Source: Guptibacillus algicola (GTDB lineage: Bacteria; Bacillota; Bacilli; Bacillales; Guptibacillaceae). From it: a stretch of DNA of 64,000 bases. Under the pieces are notes generated by a model that made no database searches, had not been told where the DNA came from, and was given only the letters and a program-made list of their open reading frames with translations. Of this stretch, positions 33,976-43,592 are shown one piece after another. Each line of letters begins with the position of its first letter. Positions within the stretch are counted from its first letter, which is position 1. The stretch covers positions 124,001-188,000 of the forward strand of contig NZ_JAIVAF010000005.1 in the NCBI RefSeq assembly GCF_020171805.1. The letters are read 5' to 3'. Both the position numbers and the translations under genes were made by a program.

Positions 33976-34962
33976 TTGTCTGATATGCTATCTCCAGCAA
34001 CTGTCGATGCATTGTTATCAGCAATCGATGATAAACCACAAAAGCCTGATCCGCTAGAAGGAAGGCAAGTCCGAACGTATGATTTCAAACGTGCGCTTCG
34101 CTTTTCTCAGGATCATATTCGGATTCTAACAAGAATCCATGAAAATTATGCGCGACTCATGACTACGTACTCTTCTGCTCAGCTGCGGTCGATCGTACAA
34201 GCTTCTGTTGAGTCTGTAGATCAAATGTCGTTTGAGGAATTTGTGAAATCTCTTACAGACCAATCGATCTTGAGTCTATTTATCGCAAAGCCGCTTTCGG
34301 GTCAAATGGTACTTGAAGTATCGCCTGATCTCGCGTTTGCCATGCTTGACCGGATGTTAGGTGGAATGGGGCTTCAGCCAGATAAGCTTTCTCACTTAAC
34401 GGAAATCGAAACGATGGTGATGGAGCGTATTTTCAGTAAGATACTCGAGAGTTTTCAAGATGCCTGGAATTCGGTATTGAAGCTGAATACTGAATTGAAA
34501 GAACTTGAGGTGAATCCTCATTTTCTTCAAATCGTATCACCGAACGAGACGGTTGTCACAGTTACGATCAATGTGAGCGTTGGTGATGTGGAAGGAACGA
34601 TTCGTGTTTGTTTACCACATGTCGTACTTGAGCCGATCATGCCAAGGCTATCGGCACATCACTGGCTATCCAATCAGAAGAAAGATCCTGAACCACTGGA
34701 GAGTGAAGCACTGCAAAAGCGTTTAAGGAAGACGGATCTTACAATCGTTGCGGAATTAGGTAATTCAGAGGTAACGATCGAGGAGTTCTTGAACCTCGAA
34801 ATTGGAGATGTGATACGACTGAACGAAAATGTCTCAGATCCGCTCACCGTAAAAGTCGATGATCAAGAAAAGTTTCAGGGTTATCCAGGAACTTCTAAAG
34901 GCCGGATGGCTATCCAAATAACAGAAGTTAAGGAAGAGGAGGACAGGAGCAATGACGGATGA
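33976..34962 (+). CDS. fliM: Flagellar motor switch protein FliM
   Basis: A 328-aa C-ring protein. The FliG-binding middle domain ([48 protein letters not shown]) and the C-terminal SpoA domain ([29 protein letters not shown]) are intact. The N-terminal CheY-P docking peptide, LSQ-x-EIDALL in B. subtilis and E. coli, reads [10 protein letters not shown] at residues 5-14, so Gln and Glu are replaced. TTG at 33976 after GGGGGTGA is preferred to the GTG inside that ribosome binding site. It overlaps fliY by 11 nt. Confidence 0.95.
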   Translation: MSDMLSPATVDALLSAIDDKPQKPDPLEGRQVRTYDFKRALRFSQDHIRILTRIHENYARLMTTYSSAQLRSIVQASVESVDQMSFEEFVKSLTDQSILSLFIAKPLSGQMVLEVSPDLAFAMLDRMLGGMGLQPDKLSHLTEIETMVMERIFSKILESFQDAWNSVLKLNTELKELEVNPHFLQIVSPNETVVTVTINVSVGDVEGTIRVCLPHVVLEPIMPRLSAHHWLSNQKKDPEPLESEALQKRLRKTDLTIVAELGNSEVTIEEFLNLEIGDVIRLNENVSDPLTVKVDDQEKFQGYPGTSKGRMAIQITEVKEEEDRSNDG

Positions 34963-36049
34963 TCGCCTTTCGCAAGAGGAACTAAATGCGCTTTTCCAAG
35001 AAACCGCCGCAGGTAAGGAAGGGTCTACATTACCATTTCAAGCAGTTGAAATAGAAGCATTGAACGAGTTGTTCAGCGTCTCTTTAGGAACGCTTTCTAC
35101 ATCACTTTCTTCTATCTTTATGGAGGAAGTTCATGTATCAAACATCCATACCAAAGTACTTACAGATGAAAACATAACGGAACAGGTACCTTTTCCATAT
35201 GTAGAAGCGTCCACTCGCTATGAAGGAGCTGCGTCTGGAGAATCGGGATTTATGTTAAACCCTCCTGATGCACAGGATATTGCAGACATTTGGGCTGTTG
35301 TAAGTGGAGATGAGAATGAAGATAACGTTGATAAAAGCTTAACCTCAGTAGTCACGCATATTATGGAAAGCTTACATAAAGGGCTCAGTATGGCTTCTGG
35401 ATCATCTTTTTCCGGAACATTCTTGAATCTGCAAGTGGTATCGGAGTGGAGTAACTCTGCGTTAAGACATGCAGACTCGATGATCGATATTTCATTCGAC
35501 CTATCGATCGGATCGATCATTCAAACAACCGTTCACCACGTACTGCCTGCACCGATCGGTAAGCAAATTACAGAATTGCTCGTAAGTGAAGAAGACCTTC
35601 GCCAATCAACAACAGATGAGGTCGCCGATGAACCACCTCTCACAGAACGAACACAAAGAAGCGAATGGAAGGAGCCTGAGCGTTCTTATGATGAACCAGT
35701 GAAACAGCCTGAACCAGCAAGATCTGAACCGGCAATTCAGAACGTACAGTTTACAAACTTTAATCAAAAGCAAAACCCATATTCAGAAGAGCGTAACCTT
35801 AATATGCTTCTCGATATCCCTCTCCAAGTGACGGTAGAACTCGGTCGCACGAAGCGCATCGTCAAAGATATTTTAGAGTTATCACACGGATCGATCCTTG
35901 AGCTCGATAAACTTGCAGGTGAACCTGTCGACATCCTTATCAATCAAAAGCTTATTGCTAAAGGAGAAGTCGTCGTCATCGATGAGAACTTCGGTGTGCG
36001 TGTGACAGATATATTAAGTGCAGCAGAACGGTTATCAAAGTTGCGGTAA
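34952..36049 (+). CDS. fliY: Flagellar motor switch protein FliY (FliN-type, CheC-like domain degenerate)
   Basis: A 365-aa C-ring protein: an N-terminal [11 protein letters not shown] peptide (residues 5-15), a CheC-like middle domain (about 30-200), a disordered acidic linker and a C-terminal SpoA domain ([33 protein letters not shown]). B. subtilis FliY dephosphorylates CheY-P with two E-x-x-N sites. Here the first aligns to ELFS (Glu39, Ser42, where EIGN is expected) and the second to THIM (residues 135-138, where EAMN is expected). Both catalytic Asn and the second Glu are therefore missing, so phosphatase activity is unlikely. The structural role should remain. Confidence 0.93.
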   Translation: MTDDRLSQEELNALFQETAAGKEGSTLPFQAVEIEALNELFSVSLGTLSTSLSSIFMEEVHVSNIHTKVLTDENITEQVPFPYVEASTRYEGAASGESGFMLNPPDAQDIADIWAVVSGDENEDNVDKSLTSVVTHIMESLHKGLSMASGSSFSGTFLNLQVVSEWSNSALRHADSMIDISFDLSIGSIIQTTVHHVLPAPIGKQITELLVSEEDLRQSTTDEVADEPPLTERTQRSEWKEPERSYDEPVKQPEPARSEPAIQNVQFTNFNQKQNPYSEERNLNMLLDIPLQVTVELGRTKRIVKDILELSHGSILELDKLAGEPVDILINQKLIAKGEVVVIDENFGVRVTDILSAAERLSKLR

Positions 36050-36067
36050 AACAAGGAGTGTTAGAGA

Positions 36068-36664
36068 GTGAGACAGCGTTACTTAGGCATCATGGCACTC
36101 ATGCTGCTGCTTAGTTTTTTTGTTACACCACATCACGTAGAAGCGGTTAACGGTAGCGTAACAGATTGGCTTACGGAAGATGGAGAGAAGCCCGCTGAAG
36201 AAAAGGAAGAACAGCCAGCTGTAGAAACAAAGAACTCAAATATATTTGTTCTCTTATTGAAGCTTGTATTCTACACGGTTGTCGTCGTCGGTCTAATCTA
36301 TCTTCTAATCCGTTTTCTAGCGAAGCGTCAGCAAAAGATGCAGCAGCATTCGATCTTCACCCCGCTTGGAGGTACTCCGCTTGGAAACAATAAATCAGTC
36401 CAAATGATCAAAGCAGGCAACTCCGTTTATATGCTCGGTGTTGGTGAAGATATCAATCTATTAAAAGAAATTAAGGATGAAGAAGAAATGAAAGTCATCA
36501 TGGCTCATGCTGAAGAACAGAAGACTGTTCCTTTTCTAAATCGAAAGCAGTCAGAAGACTTGAAGGATATGTTTCAATCCAGTCTGAACCGACAGCGGTC
36601 AAGACGCTCGAAATGGCAGCAGGACATGGATAATAACGACCCAGATAAGAGAGATCGTCTATGA
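36068..36664 (+). CDS. fliZ: Flagellar biosynthetic protein FliZ (FliO)
   Basis: A 198-aa FliO/FliZ protein that supports assembly of the FliP export gate. It has an N-terminal signal peptide (residues about 5-26), an acidic extracytoplasmic segment, one membrane helix ([32 protein letters not shown]) and a cytoplasmic FliO domain ([21 protein letters not shown]). Start is a GTG. In B. subtilis cheY lies between fliY and fliZ; here only 18 nt separate the two genes. It overlaps fliP by 4 nt. Confidence 0.9.
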   Translation: MRQRYLGIMALMLLLSFFVTPHHVEAVNGSVTDWLTEDGEKPAEEKEEQPAVETKNSNIFVLLLKLVFYTVVVVGLIYLLIRFLAKRQQKMQQHSIFTPLGGTPLGNNKSVQMIKAGNSVYMLGVGEDINLLKEIKDEEEMKVIMAHAEEQKTVPFLNRKQSEDLKDMFQSSLNRQRSRRSKWQQDMDNNDPDKRDRL

Positions 36665-37347
36665 TGGATTTGTTAATAGGCTTAACGGTACCTGGACTTG
36701 ATTTTGGTTCGAATGCGCCAGAAGATGTATCGGTAACCGTCCAACTCATCCTGTTACTTACGGTTCTTTCTATTGCGCCTGCTATTCTCGTACTCATGAC
36801 CTGTTTTACTAGAATCGTAGTTGTCCTATCGTTTGTACGATCTGCCCTTGCGACACAATCGATGCCACCTAACCAGGTGCTGATCGGTCTTGCCTTGTTC
36901 TTAACATTCTTCGTCATGTCACCTGTACTATCAGAAATTAACGCAGAAGCCTTGCAGCCATATATGAACGAAGAAATTGGGCAGGAAGAGGCACTAGATG
37001 CAGCCGAAATGCCAATCAAAGAATTTATGGCCGAGCATACGCGTGAAAAAGACTTAGCGCTGTTTTACAAGTATGCGAATCTCGAAAAACCCGAATCGAT
37101 TGAAGATGTAAGATTAACCGCACTTGTCCCTGCCTTTGCTATATCGGAATTAAAGACAGCTTTTCAAATAGGTTTTGTCATTTTTATTCCTTTTCTTATT
37201 ATCGATATGGTTGTTGCTTCCACGCTGATGGCGATGGGGATGATGATGTTACCGCCCGTTATGATTTCTTTACCTTTTAAAATATTGCTGTTTGTGCTCG
37301 TCGATGGCTGGTATCTAGTCGTCGAGTCACTTCTATTAAGTTTCTGA
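36661..37347 (+). CDS. fliP: Flagellar export gate protein FliP
   Basis: A 228-aa type III export gate protein. It has four membrane helices and the family signatures [52 protein letters not shown] and [45 protein letters not shown]. An adjacent ATG at 36664 is an equal alternative start. It overlaps the fliZ stop. Confidence 0.97.
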   Translation: MMDLLIGLTVPGLDFGSNAPEDVSVTVQLILLLTVLSIAPAILVLMTCFTRIVVVLSFVRSALATQSMPPNQVLIGLALFLTFFVMSPVLSEINAEALQPYMNEEIGQEEALDAAEMPIKEFMAEHTREKDLALFYKYANLEKPESIEDVRLTALVPAFAISELKTAFQIGFVIFIPFLIIDMVVASTLMAMGMMMLPPVMISLPFKILLFVLVDGWYLVVESLLLSF

Positions 37348-37357
37348 GGAGGACGAC

Positions 37358-37627
37358 ATGTCACCGGATTTGGTTATTTCAATTGCCGAAGACGCTGTGT
37401 ACACGGTCATCATTATCTCCGCACCACTTCTGCTTATCGCACTTGGGGTCGGTTTGATCGTCAGCGTATTTCAAGCAATGACTCAAATACAAGAGCAGAC
37501 TCTCGCATTTATACCTAAAATCATTGCGGTACTGCTGACCATCGTTCTCTTCGGACCGTGGATGTTAACGATGTTGCTAGATTATACAACGAATCTCTAT
37601 CAAAACCTCTATAGGTTCATCGGGTAA
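37358..37627 (+). CDS. fliQ: Flagellar export gate protein FliQ
   Basis: An 89-aa two-helix membrane protein of the export gate. ALGVGLIVSVFQAMTQIQEQTLAFIPKIIAV is the family core. The ATG follows GAGGAGGACG; fliR begins 5 nt after its stop. Confidence 0.97.
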   Translation: MSPDLVISIAEDAVYTVIIISAPLLLIALGVGLIVSVFQAMTQIQEQTLAFIPKIIAVLLTIVLFGPWMLTMLLDYTTNLYQNLYRFIG

Positions 37628-37632
37628 GGTAA

Positions 37633-38409
37633 ATGGAAAATATCTTAAACGCCCTGCCACTGTTTTTATTAATATTCATGAGGGCGACCTCTTTCTTCAT
37701 TATTGCGCCTGTCTTCTCTACAAGAAGCGTGCCGGCGCGTTTCAAAGTAAGTCTCGGGTTTTTCATCGCGCTTCTCGTAACGGCAGGGATCGGTTCAGTA
37801 GAAAGTATGCCGCTAGATTTCGCTTTTCTATTATTGATCTTCAAAGAGTTATTTATCGGTTTATCTCTTGGTTTTATCGCCACGCTAATTTTATACACGG
37901 TGCAGGTTGCTGGCGCATTCATCGATTTCCAAATGGGCTTCGTGATGGCGAATGTAATCGATCCCCAAACGCGCACTCAAGTGCCGATCATCGGTAACTT
38001 TAAGTACATGCTCGCGTTGTTATTTCTCGTATCTGTCGATGGCCATCATATGATGCTCGATGGTTTAGTCAAAAGCTATGAACTTCTTCCGGCAGAAGCG
38101 CTCCTAGCACAGGCTGAGAGTAACTCGGTTGCTAGATTTATTGCAGAAGTATTTTCTGCCATGTTCTACTCGGCGTTTCAGCTTGCGCTACCGATCGTCG
38201 CCTCCTTATTTCTTGTCGATGTTGCCCTTGGTCTATTAGCTAGAGCCGTTCCGCAAGTTAATATTTTTGTAGTTGGGCTTCCGTTAAAGATCTTTGTCGG
38301 GTTCGTATTGATCTTAGTAACGATACCCACGTTTTTCTTTCTACTCAGAGGAGTGTTTAGAGAAATGATCGATACGATGGGGCAGCTTATTCAAATTCTG
38401 GGTGGTTAA
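37633..38409 (+). CDS. fliR: Flagellar export gate protein FliR
   Basis: A 258-aa export gate protein with about six membrane helices. Conserved stretches include FSTRSVPARFKVSLGFFIALLV, QVAGAFIDFQMGFVMANVIDPQTRTQVPIIGNF and ALGLLARAVPQVNIFVVGLPLKI. It lies between fliQ and flhB as in B. subtilis. Confidence 0.96.
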   Translation: MENILNALPLFLLIFMRATSFFIIAPVFSTRSVPARFKVSLGFFIALLVTAGIGSVESMPLDFAFLLLIFKELFIGLSLGFIATLILYTVQVAGAFIDFQMGFVMANVIDPQTRTQVPIIGNFKYMLALLFLVSVDGHHMMLDGLVKSYELLPAEALLAQAESNSVARFIAEVFSAMFYSAFQLALPIVASLFLVDVALGLLARAVPQVNIFVVGLPLKIFVGFVLILVTIPTFFFLLRGVFREMIDTMGQLIQILGG

Positions 38410-38413
38410 TGCA

Positions 38414-39514
38414 ATGAGTACATATCGTATGAAAATGAATCTCCAGTTTTTTTCTCAAGAAAAGACCGAAAAAGCGACCCCACAGAAGAAGCAGGATTCT
38501 AGAAAGAAGGGTCAAGTCGCAAGAAGTGCAGAGATTCCCTCAGCACTAATGATGGTCGGAGTCTTCTTGTTCATGTCTTTTGTCGGTGGTTGGATGGTCG
38601 AAAGCCTTCAAGCAATGATTCGAGGTAACATCATGAGGATACCAGATTGGAAGTTAACCGAACAAAACCTTGATCTTATGATGAAGGAGAATGTGTGGCA
38701 AGCTGCAGTGATCGCAGCGCCATTGATGGGCATCTCGCTCGTCATGGGTGTGATAGGAAACTATATGCAAGTTGGGTTTCTAGTAGCTACAGATCCTCTA
38801 AAAGCAAAGCTTGAGAGAATCAATCCGATAAAAGGTGCGAAAAGAATATTCTCGGCCCGTACGCTTGTCGAACTATTAAAATCACTGATTAAAATAAGCT
38901 TTATCACCTCCGTCACGTTCATCGTGCTTTGGAGAAAGCGAGAAGAGATGATGGTCATCTCTCAGATTTCGATGGGAGATGCGCTAGGATTAATCGGTTC
39001 GTTAATCATTCAAACGGGGTTGGCAGTAGCGATTCTCCTTCTGTTCCTGTCCATTCTTGATTACGTCTACCAAAAATATGACTTTGAAAAAAACATCCGG
39101 ATGTCAAAGCAAGACATTAAGGATGAACATAAAAAGAGTGAAGGTGACCCACTCATTAAATCACGGATTAAAGAAAAGCAGCGGGAGCTAGGAATGAACC
39201 GCATGATTTCAGAAATACCAAAAGCGGATGTGGTCATTACGAACCCAACCCACTTCGCCGTAGCACTACGGTATGATCCTGAAGAAATGGATGTACCAAC
39301 CGTCGTTGCAAAGGGTATGGACTATGTTGCCCTCAAAATTAAAGAATCAGCGAAAGAACATGATATCGTGATGTCGGAAAATGTCCCCTTAGCACGTGCT
39401 CTTTATCATCAAGTAGAGATAGGGGACGGTGTGCCAGAGGATTTGTTTAAAGCAGTAGCTGAGATACTTGCCTATGTATACAGCATTAAAGGCTATCCGG
39501 GAGGAGGAAATTAA
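38414..39514 (+). CDS. flhB: Flagellar export switch protein FlhB
   Basis: A 366-aa membrane protein that switches export from hook to filament substrates. NLQFFSQEKTEKATPQKKQDSRKKGQVARS opens the protein and four membrane helices follow. The autocleavage site NPTH lies at residues 277-280 (VVITNPTHFAVALRYDPE). The ATG at 38414 sits 8 nt after GGGTGG at the fliR end. Confidence 0.96.
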   Translation: MSTYRMKMNLQFFSQEKTEKATPQKKQDSRKKGQVARSAEIPSALMMVGVFLFMSFVGGWMVESLQAMIRGNIMRIPDWKLTEQNLDLMMKENVWQAAVIAAPLMGISLVMGVIGNYMQVGFLVATDPLKAKLERINPIKGAKRIFSARTLVELLKSLIKISFITSVTFIVLWRKREEMMVISQISMGDALGLIGSLIIQTGLAVAILLLFLSILDYVYQKYDFEKNIRMSKQDIKDEHKKSEGDPLIKSRIKEKQRELGMNRMISEIPKADVVITNPTHFAVALRYDPEEMDVPTVVAKGMDYVALKIKESAKEHDIVMSENVPLARALYHQVEIGDGVPEDLFKAVAEILAYVYSIKGYPGGGN

Positions 39515-39516
39515 CC

Positions 39517-41553
39517 ATGAAACTAAAGGATTTTGCAGTTCTCGTATCTGTCATCATGATCGTCGTTATGATGGTTATTCCGTTTCCTCCATTATTGCTA
39601 GATTTCCTCATCATGATGAATATAAGCTTAGCCTTAACGATTATTCTCGTTGCAATGAATACGAAAGAAGCGCTGCAATTTTCTATTTTCCCCTCCTTGT
39701 TATTGCTTACAACCCTATTCAGGTTGGGACTTAACGTATCGACAACGCGGTCTATTTTGACGAACAAAACTGGCGGCCAAGTCATTGAGACGTTTGGATC
39801 ATTTGTGGTTGGAGGAAGTGTCGTAATAGGACTCCTTGTTTTCCTTATTCTAGTCATTATTCAATTTATTGTCATTACAAAGGGGTCCGAACGTGTAGCT
39901 GAAGTAGCAGCACGCTTTACGCTAGACGCGATGCCAGGTAAGCAAATGAGTATCGACGCAGATTTAAATGCCGGAATGATTTCAGACCAAGACGCTCGTG
40001 AACGCCGGCAAAAGATTGAGCGGGAGGCAGACTTCTACGGTGCGATGGACGGTGCGAGTAAGTTTGTAAAAGGAGATGCAATCGCAGGAATCGTTATCAC
40101 ACTGATCAATATTATCGGGGGACTCATCATCGGGATGGTTGTCCACGGAATGCCTGTTGGAGATGCCGCGACGACGTTTACACTCTTATCGATAGGCGAC
40201 GGTCTTGTGAGTCAAATACCAGCACTATTGATTTCGACGGCTACAGGTATCGTCGTAACGCGCGCAGCTTCAGACGGAAACCTTGGAACGGATATCACAG
40301 GTCAGATCTTTGCTTACCCGAAACTGTTATACATTGTTGGAGCAGTTATTGCGCTTCTCGGGATCGCAACGCCAATCAATCCACTATTAACCTTTCCGAT
40401 CGCGGGTTTACTGATTTATTCAGGTTGGATGATGCAGAAGAATCTTGATACCACTGCAGAAGAGGTAGAGACCGCTGCTGGGGATGAGGAAGCGGAAGAA
40501 ATGAAAAGTCCTGAAAGCGTTACTGGACTTCTTCATGTTGATCCGATCGAGTTTGAATTCGGATATGGGCTTATTCCGCTCGCAGATCAAAAGCAAGGCG
40601 GCGATTTGTTAGACCGAGTCATCATGATTCGTCGTCAGATTGCGCTAGAACTTGGAATCGTGGTGCCTGTCATCCGAATCCGAGACAACATCCAGCTACA
40701 GCCTAATGAATATGTGGTCAAAATTAAAGGCAACCGTGTTGCGGGTGGAGAGCTATTACTAAATCAGTATCTTGCTATGAGTAGCGGAGTGGAAGATGAA
40801 ACGATCACTGGGATCGAAACCGTCGAACCTGCCTTTGGCCTCCCAGCACTTTGGGTGACTGAAGAAATGAAAGATCGAGCAGAGCTTTCAGGTTATACCA
40901 TCGTCGATCCGCCATCAGTTGTTTCCACCCATTTAACAGAAGTGATCAAAAAGCACGCTCACGAGCTATTGAGTCGCCAGGAAGTGAAGAACCTACTAGA
41001 TAACGTGAGAGAAACATCGCCTGCTGTTCTAGAGGAGCTCATACCGAATGTACTCACGATCGGTGACGTTCAAAAAGTTCTGATGAGGTTACTAAAAGAG
41101 AAAGTGTCGATCAGGTCACTCGATATGATCCTTGAATCACTCGCTGATAATGGAATTCGAACAAAAGACACGGATGTGTTAGCAGAATATGCAAGACAGA
41201 CGCTATCAAGGCAGATTACGGCTCAAATCGCAGCGCCTGGTGAAGCGATCAAAGTACTGACAGCTGGCGCAAGACTTGAAAAGCGCTTTGCAGAGTCAGT
41301 GCAGCAATCTGATCAGGGAAGCTATCTAGCACTTGACCCAGAAACGTCCCAGACGATCTATCAAGAGGTCTTGCAGCAAGTAAATCGACTCCAGCAATCT
41401 GGAATACAGCCGATCTTGCTTACTTCTCCTGCAATTCGAATGTATATAAGACAATTTCTTGAGCGATATATGCCTGACTTAACAATCCTATCTTATAGTG
41501 AATTAGAACCTGATGTTGAAGTCCAGAGTGTAGGGGTGATTAATCTGCCATGA
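39517..41553 (+). CDS. flhA: Flagellar export gate protein FlhA
   Basis: A 678-aa FHIPEP-family protein, the nonameric export gate ring. Eight N-terminal membrane helices are present, with the conserved cytoplasmic loop KGSERVAEVAARFTLDAMPGKQMSIDADLNAGMIS. A C-terminal cytoplasmic domain of about 350 aa binds chaperone-substrate complexes. It starts 2 nt after the flhB stop and overlaps flhF by 4 nt. Confidence 0.97.
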   Translation: MKLKDFAVLVSVIMIVVMMVIPFPPLLLDFLIMMNISLALTIILVAMNTKEALQFSIFPSLLLLTTLFRLGLNVSTTRSILTNKTGGQVIETFGSFVVGGSVVIGLLVFLILVIIQFIVITKGSERVAEVAARFTLDAMPGKQMSIDADLNAGMISDQDARERRQKIEREADFYGAMDGASKFVKGDAIAGIVITLINIIGGLIIGMVVHGMPVGDAATTFTLLSIGDGLVSQIPALLISTATGIVVTRAASDGNLGTDITGQIFAYPKLLYIVGAVIALLGIATPINPLLTFPIAGLLIYSGWMMQKNLDTTAEEVETAAGDEEAEEMKSPESVTGLLHVDPIEFEFGYGLIPLADQKQGGDLLDRVIMIRRQIALELGIVVPVIRIRDNIQLQPNEYVVKIKGNRVAGGELLLNQYLAMSSGVEDETITGIETVEPAFGLPALWVTEEMKDRAELSGYTIVDPPSVVSTHLTEVIKKHAHELLSRQEVKNLLDNVRETSPAVLEELIPNVLTIGDVQKVLMRLLKEKVSIRSLDMILESLADNGIRTKDTDVLAEYARQTLSRQITAQIAAPGEAIKVLTAGARLEKRFAESVQQSDQGSYLALDPETSQTIYQEVLQQVNRLQQSGIQPILLTSPAIRMYIRQFLERYMPDLTILSYSELEPDVEVQSVGVINLP

Positions 41554-42716
41554 AAATAAAACGCTATACGGTGAACCACCTGAGAGAAGCTATGCCGATG
41601 ATACGGAAGGATCTTGGGAAAGACGCCGTCATCTTAAATACGAAAAAGATAAAAGTTGGAGGGTTTCTCGGTTTTTTTCAAAAGACCAAGCTCGAAGTCC
41701 TCGCTGTATTAGATGAAGATAAAGCTGCACAGGAAAAAAAGGATGAATTCGCAACGCTTCTCGAATCAGAAAAGAAGCGACGAGAGCAAGCTCCAAAACC
41801 TAAACTAGAGGAGCTTCCAGAACCTGAACCACAGCCGGTACAAGAGGAAGAGTATCATGTTATGGGCGAATTAAAGTCTATGAAGGAAATGATGATGCAG
41901 ATGATGGAGACAGAAAGGTTGCCGGTGCATTTGAAACCCGTCAACGCCTTTTTGGAAGACCATGAATTCTCTAAATCGATCCGCTCATCCGTCATGGCAG
42001 ACTTACTCATGAAAGCGAAGCTATCTCCTGGATTTTCAAGAGAAGATGCGTTCATCTGGATGCGACAGGGGCTGCAAAAGCGCACACAAGAATACCCTGA
42101 CATGACGACACCTGCTAAAAAGATCCGATGCTTTGTTGGTCCAACTGGCGTAGGCAAAACGACGACGATCGCAAAACTTGCCGGAGATATTATTTTGAAT
42201 GAACGAAAATCAGTAGGATTGATCACGTCGGATACGTACCGAATTGCTGCGGTCGATCAGCTTCGGACATATGCAGATATTCTTGGAATTCCATTAGAGG
42301 TCGTTCAATCACCTGATGACCTGTCATTTGCAATTGAAAAACTCTCTGAATGTGACACGATTCTGATGGATACAGCAGGACGGAATTACCAGCAGTACAA
42401 GTATATTTCACAACTTGAAGATCTTGTTTCGAAGAATGACATTGCTATCAGTCTCGTTCTTAGCCTGACTCATCGGTATAACGATTTAAAAGTTATTACA
42501 GATAATTTTCAGAGCGTTGGTGTGACAGAAGTCATTTTGACGAAGATGGATGAAACGAAAGCTCGAGGGCCTGTTTTTAACTTAATGGAAGATTACAAGC
42601 TTCCAGTGACCCTCATTACGAATGGACAGAACGTGCCTGATGATATGGTGAGGACCACGCAAGGTCCCCTTGTGGATTTAGTAATGGAGGATAAGATGTA
42701 TGACAGATCAAGCTAA
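41550..42716 (+). CDS. flhF: Flagellar placement GTPase FlhF
   Basis: A 388-aa SRP-type GTPase that controls flagellar position. It has an N-terminal B domain with an acidic/proline-rich linker (residues about 75-110). The NG domain carries the P-loop GPTGVGKTTTIAKLAGD near residue 197, TSDTYRIAAVDQLRTYADILG and ILMDTAGRN. It overlaps flhA by 4 nt and flhG by 17 nt. Confidence 0.95.
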   Translation: MKIKRYTVNHLREAMPMIRKDLGKDAVILNTKKIKVGGFLGFFQKTKLEVLAVLDEDKAAQEKKDEFATLLESEKKRREQAPKPKLEELPEPEPQPVQEEEYHVMGELKSMKEMMMQMMETERLPVHLKPVNAFLEDHEFSKSIRSSVMADLLMKAKLSPGFSREDAFIWMRQGLQKRTQEYPDMTTPAKKIRCFVGPTGVGKTTTIAKLAGDIILNERKSVGLITSDTYRIAAVDQLRTYADILGIPLEVVQSPDDLSFAIEKLSECDTILMDTAGRNYQQYKYISQLEDLVSKNDIAISLVLSLTHRYNDLKVITDNFQSVGVTEVILTKMDETKARGPVFNLMEDYKLPVTLITNGQNVPDDMVRTTQGPLVDLVMEDKMYDRSS

Positions 42717-43563
42717 CAAACTACGAGAGAAGGTCACGAGTCGCGCTGAGTCTTCCCCTCGAGACAGAAAGACCAAGGTTATCGCAATAACGAGCGGTAA
42801 AGGCGGGGTCGGTAAGTCCAATGTTTGTTTGAATCTAGCATTAAGTATGGAAGCTCTTGATAAAAAAGTAATGATTCTAGACCTTGATATCGGAATGGCG
42901 AACGTTGATGTCCTTATGGGCGTAACACCAAAAGAAACGTTGCTTTCGATGCTTAAAAAAAACCTCTCACTTGATGAAGTATTAGAAACAGGTGTGAATG
43001 GTCTCACGTATATTGCTGGGGGCAATGGTATCGGTACTGTTTTCTCAATGACTGATGATCAGCTTCACCATTTCTTCAATGAGTTTAGTAGCCTACAAGG
43101 TAAAGTCGATTACATTATTTTAGACACGGGTGCAGGCCTTACTCCTGAGAGTATGAGATTTCTTCAAGCTGCAGATGACATCTTTATCGTTCTCAACCCA
43201 GAACCTCCGTCAATTACGGATGCTTATGCTGTATTAAAAGCGCTTCATAGCAAGAATGCGAATCTACCGGTCAAGCTAATCGTCAATCGTACTGTTAGCG
43301 ATCAAGAGGGAGAACAAGCTTCAGCTAACTTTTTGCGGGCTTCAGAGCAGCTTCTCAATAAACCGATTGAGGTCCTTGGGTATATCCCAGACGATGACGC
43401 AGTAAGGAAAGCGGTTATGGAACAAACGCCATTTCTTTTGCAGTACCCGCGTTCAAAAGCTTCTCTAGCCATTAATCAAATCGCAAGAACTTACCTTGAA
43501 CTTCCTACCCAGTACAAGCTAGGAGTGAAAGGGTTCCTAATGAAAACGTTGTTTCATAAATAA
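42700..43563 (+). CDS. flhG: Flagellar number regulator FlhG (MinD-like ATPase)
   Basis: A 287-aa MinD/ParA-type ATPase (YlxH) that works with FlhF and FliM/FliY to set flagellar pattern. Deviant Walker A TSGKGGVGKSN lies at residues 31-41, with MILDLDIGMANVDVLMG following. The N-terminal extension contains a weak DQANKLREKV segment like the FlhF-activating helix. In B. subtilis cheB-A-W-C-D follow this gene; here sigD follows after 29 nt. Confidence 0.94.
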   Translation: MTDQANKLREKVTSRAESSPRDRKTKVIAITSGKGGVGKSNVCLNLALSMEALDKKVMILDLDIGMANVDVLMGVTPKETLLSMLKKNLSLDEVLETGVNGLTYIAGGNGIGTVFSMTDDQLHHFFNEFSSLQGKVDYIILDTGAGLTPESMRFLQAADDIFIVLNPEPPSITDAYAVLKALHSKNANLPVKLIVNRTVSDQEGEQASANFLRASEQLLNKPIEVLGYIPDDDAVRKAVMEQTPFLLQYPRSKASLAINQIARTYLELPTQYKLGVKGFLMKTLFHK

Positions 43564-43592
43564 ATGGAAGACATAATCAGGTGGTGAATCCC

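Noticed and set aside
40437-41226. Hidden cheY, cheA or other che gene inside the flagellar operon
   Set aside because: The region is fully occupied by the C-terminal domain of FlhA, and no other gap in the operon is large enough for a che gene.
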